Shown: positions 61,530 to 64,000 of the stretch, one piece after another
Layout: every line of letters begins with the position of its first letter
How positions within the stretch are numbered: the stretch's first letter is position 1
Assembly: GCF_910589235.1 (NCBI RefSeq)
Contig: NC_060976.1
Coordinates: forward strand, 2,833,588 to 2,897,587
From: Vespa crabro
Lineage: Eukaryota > Arthropoda > Insecta > Hymenoptera > Vespidae
DNA: 64,000 bases
Reading direction: 5' to 3'
Notes under the pieces: generated by a model
What the model was told of the DNA's origin: nothing
Databases searched by the model: none
The model's input: the letters and a program-made list of their open reading frames with translations, nothing else
Made by a program: the position numbers and the translations under genes

Positions 61530-61578
<49 letters not shown>

Positions 61579-61645
61579 TATAGAGATATTTCGATATGTA
61601 TTTTTTTCTTCTCTTTTTTTTCCGTTTTTTTCGAGACAGACAAAG

Positions 61646-61718
<73 letters not shown>

Positions 61719-62798
61719 ACAGGATTCTTCATATTCAACATATGTAGATATATAAAAACTGGTTGAGTTTAAATTAAATTCAAAGTCAATCGTAAATGTT
61801 TACGGGTTTTTATCGTTAAACAAAGAAAAACAGAATAGATTTTATTTATTATAGAAATAGAATGTAGAACTCGGAATAATTAAAAGGCCGATATGAATAT
61901 TTTACCGTAACTAATTGTATGTCGTTTGAATCGATAATTATTGAATGTTGAAAGTTTTTTTTTAAATAAATGAAATGAGATACAATTTTTCAAGATTAAA
62001 TTTTAAAAATCAATTATTACTTATTCTCTTTTTCTTCTTTGTCAAATATTTTAGATCTTAACTTTTTGCTTTTAAAATGCAAAATCCACGAGCTTAGGAA
62101 TTTTATTTTGACAATGTGAAAAAAGGATGAAGGAACAAAAAAATTTAATCTTTGAAAAGTCTTACGAAAAAAAAAAAAAATAAAAGAAAAATTATACGGT
62201 TTAAGAGTACACGGTTTGTTTGTTACTTTGTTTCTTTCTTCTGTTTTTTTTTTTTTCCTTTTTCTTTTCTGGAAGATCAGTTTACCGTTCGTTAATGGAG
62301 TGGTGAAAGGGGGAGGCAGGGCTGAGGGAATTAAACGCAATTAATTTTATTAAAGCCTTCATTAAAAAGTTCTAATTTAGATAGATCCAATGGAAGTTCA
62401 ATTGTACGATATTTAATATTATCTGAAAGTCTTTTAATATAATTAACGATAAACAATGTATTTTAATTTTTTTTTTAATCCTTTATTTAAGGAGAATAAA
62501 TTTATATTTAAAGTCGTGAAAATTGTATTCCGATTGGCGTCAGTAAATTTCGTCGATCGCGTTATTTTCGGTTTCATGTAATCGATGATATTTTTGATGA
62601 TACATAGTGATCGAATTGTTCTCTTATAGCTAATAATAGTTTTGCTGTTCATCGAGGAAAATACGTACAGTTACGTTCCTTTTTAACAAGAGCATAGAGA
62701 AATAGCTACCATGTTTTTCATTAAAAAAGAGAAAAGAAGAAAAAAAAAAAAGCAGAGAAAAAAAAGAGAATACTCTGAAACATTTATTGACTTCCTAC

Positions 62799-62835
<37 letters not shown>

Positions 62836-64000
62836 AAGAGAGAACCATTTTAACTTGGATCGTTTCTACGAAACAATTTACGATGCAGTTCGCTCTGTTT
62901 CTAACTATAGAGTTATCTTAAATCGACAAATTCGTCCAATGATCGATCGTTCCTACGAGAAGAATAATCTGACCTAACGGTGTGACTTGTCGTCGATTAG
63001 AAATCATCGTTTTAAATATTTTTGATCATACGATGAGAAATAGGTGGATACGTAAAACGAAAAAGAAAAAACAAAAAAAAAAAAAAAAACTGTAACGTTC
63101 AAATTCTATTCTTTTCTTTTGCTTTTTTTTTTTTTGTCGTATATTGATCGAAAAATATTGACGATTTTATAGAATTAAATAATTTAACAGAACGAGACAA
63201 TGTTGGAAATCGAAATCGTCCAAAAATGAAATCTTTAAAATCTCATTGTTATTATGAAAATATTAATAAGATATTATTAATGAAAAACAAAAAGAAAGAA
63301 GGAAAGAAAGAAAGAAAAGGAAACAAAAAGAAAATATTCATTCCTCCTGATCATTATCCAGTTTTACGTAATGATTAAAATTTAATTAATAGATTTACAT
63401 TAGTTCCGAGCAAATTCATTTCTTTTATATATTCGAACCTTGTAATATTAACACGAATATGCAAATATACGAAGGTATATAGTTTGCATGCGATAAATAA
63501 AGGTGGTAGAAAGAGTATAAAAGTTTAAAAGATATATGTAGGAGGTTGTTGATGCGTAAAATTTCATTAGTGTTGAATCGTGTGAAAACCTTTTACGAGT
63601 AATAATCTTGTCTCCACGTTTTATCAAATATTTTAACAATCGTTGTCGCGCCTTTAATTATAATAATCCACGACGAAAATCCATTTCTTTAATGTGGAAC
63701 GAGAATTCTTCGCGTTCTATTTGTTCAACTTGTCATATTGAAAATGACGATGGCTTTAAAGATGATATGGAAAGAAAAGAAAAGAAAAGAAAAGAAAAGA
63801 GAAAAAAAAAGAGAAGAAGAAGAAAAAATGAAAAAAAAAAAGAAAAAAAAACAATCTTGAATCTCTGTTGTCTTTAACGATATTCTCGCGAGATTATAGA
63901 AATATTCTCATTCTCGTGAAGATTTAAGATATGCGCGCTGTCGCAAATTGAAAAAGCAGAGTTCGTTCGTAAAACGTCTTCTTAAATTTAAAATTCTCGC
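59804..64000. other. Probable long first intron, microsatellite-rich
   Basis: No exon is supported. It holds (CT)n at about 60403-60447, TA run at about 61535-61574, (GA)n at about 61645-61714, (GA)n at about 62804-62830, and many T-rich or A-rich low-complexity tracts. The short open frames here are repeat or tract translations. Confidence 0.5.
61645..61714. repeat. (GA)n microsatellite
   Basis: About 34 GA units, among the longest dinucleotide arrays in the window. Confidence 0.95.

Noticed and set aside
1..64000. CRISPR arrays, bacterial operons, rRNA or tRNA genes
   Set aside because: The repeats are simple microsatellites without spacers, genes are spliced, and no tRNA cloverleaf with TTCRA-type box B was recognised by eye.

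Overview
This is nuclear DNA from an insect, most likely an aculeate hymenopteran (a bee or vespid wasp). It is very AT-rich, has short GT-AG introns, compact genes on both strands, many homopolymer and dinucleotide tracts, and proteins that resemble insect orthologues. The order-level assignment is an inference from composition and protein style.

Layout. 1-2.2 kb: the signal-peptide exon of a minus-strand gene that leaves the window on the left, set among (CT)n/(GA)n microsatellites. 3.5-12.9 kb (+): a 23-exon gene for an RNF17/Qin-type protein with five Tudor domains (piRNA pathway). 13.2-15.7 kb (-): CstF64, convergent with the Tudor gene. 17.3-22.0 kb (+): mitochondrial branched-chain aminotransferase, head-to-head with CstF64. 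23.0-25.3 kb (+): a 668-aa protein whose C-terminus looks like the RNA polymerase I subunit RPA34/POLR1G. 26.7-27.8 kb (+): a PAAT-like protein. 27.9-28.7 kb (-): histone stem-loop binding protein SLBP. 29.6-30.9 kb (-): phosphoglycerate mutase. 31.7-32.6 kb (+): intronless ZDHHC24-type palmitoyltransferase. 34.0-36.1 kb (-): quiescin sulfhydryl oxidase. 39.0-42.0 kb (-): transformer-2. 43.0-48.1 kb (+): loquacious (three dsRBDs), with a complete 5-formyl-THF cyclo-ligase gene nested antisense in its last intron. 49.6-58.9 kb: noncoding, microsatellite-rich. About 59.05 kb (+): a CpG-rich promoter with an NRF-1 palindrome and the first exon of a gene that runs off the right end.

Exon structures were built by hand from splice consensus and reading phase; each full CDS totals a multiple of three. 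Several genes act in RNA biology (Qin/RNF17 and Loquacious in small-RNA pathways, CstF64 and SLBP in mRNA 3'-end formation, Tra2 in splicing). This reads as a gene-dense housekeeping/germline island between two microsatellite-rich flanks, not an operon.

The most unusual observation is at the end of loquacious. Its UGA stop is followed, in the same frame, by 488 open codons with coding-like sequence. The stop also overlaps a consensus splice donor (GTGAGC). Candidate explanations are stop-codon readthrough, an alternative micro-intron that removes the stop, or a downstream cistron. Other points of note are a probable GC-AG intron carrying a (TG)n tract in the Tudor gene, an 11-nt coding last exon in tra2, a 27-nt microexon in CstF64, and a hairpin-plus-element module repeated upstream of two neighbouring genes.
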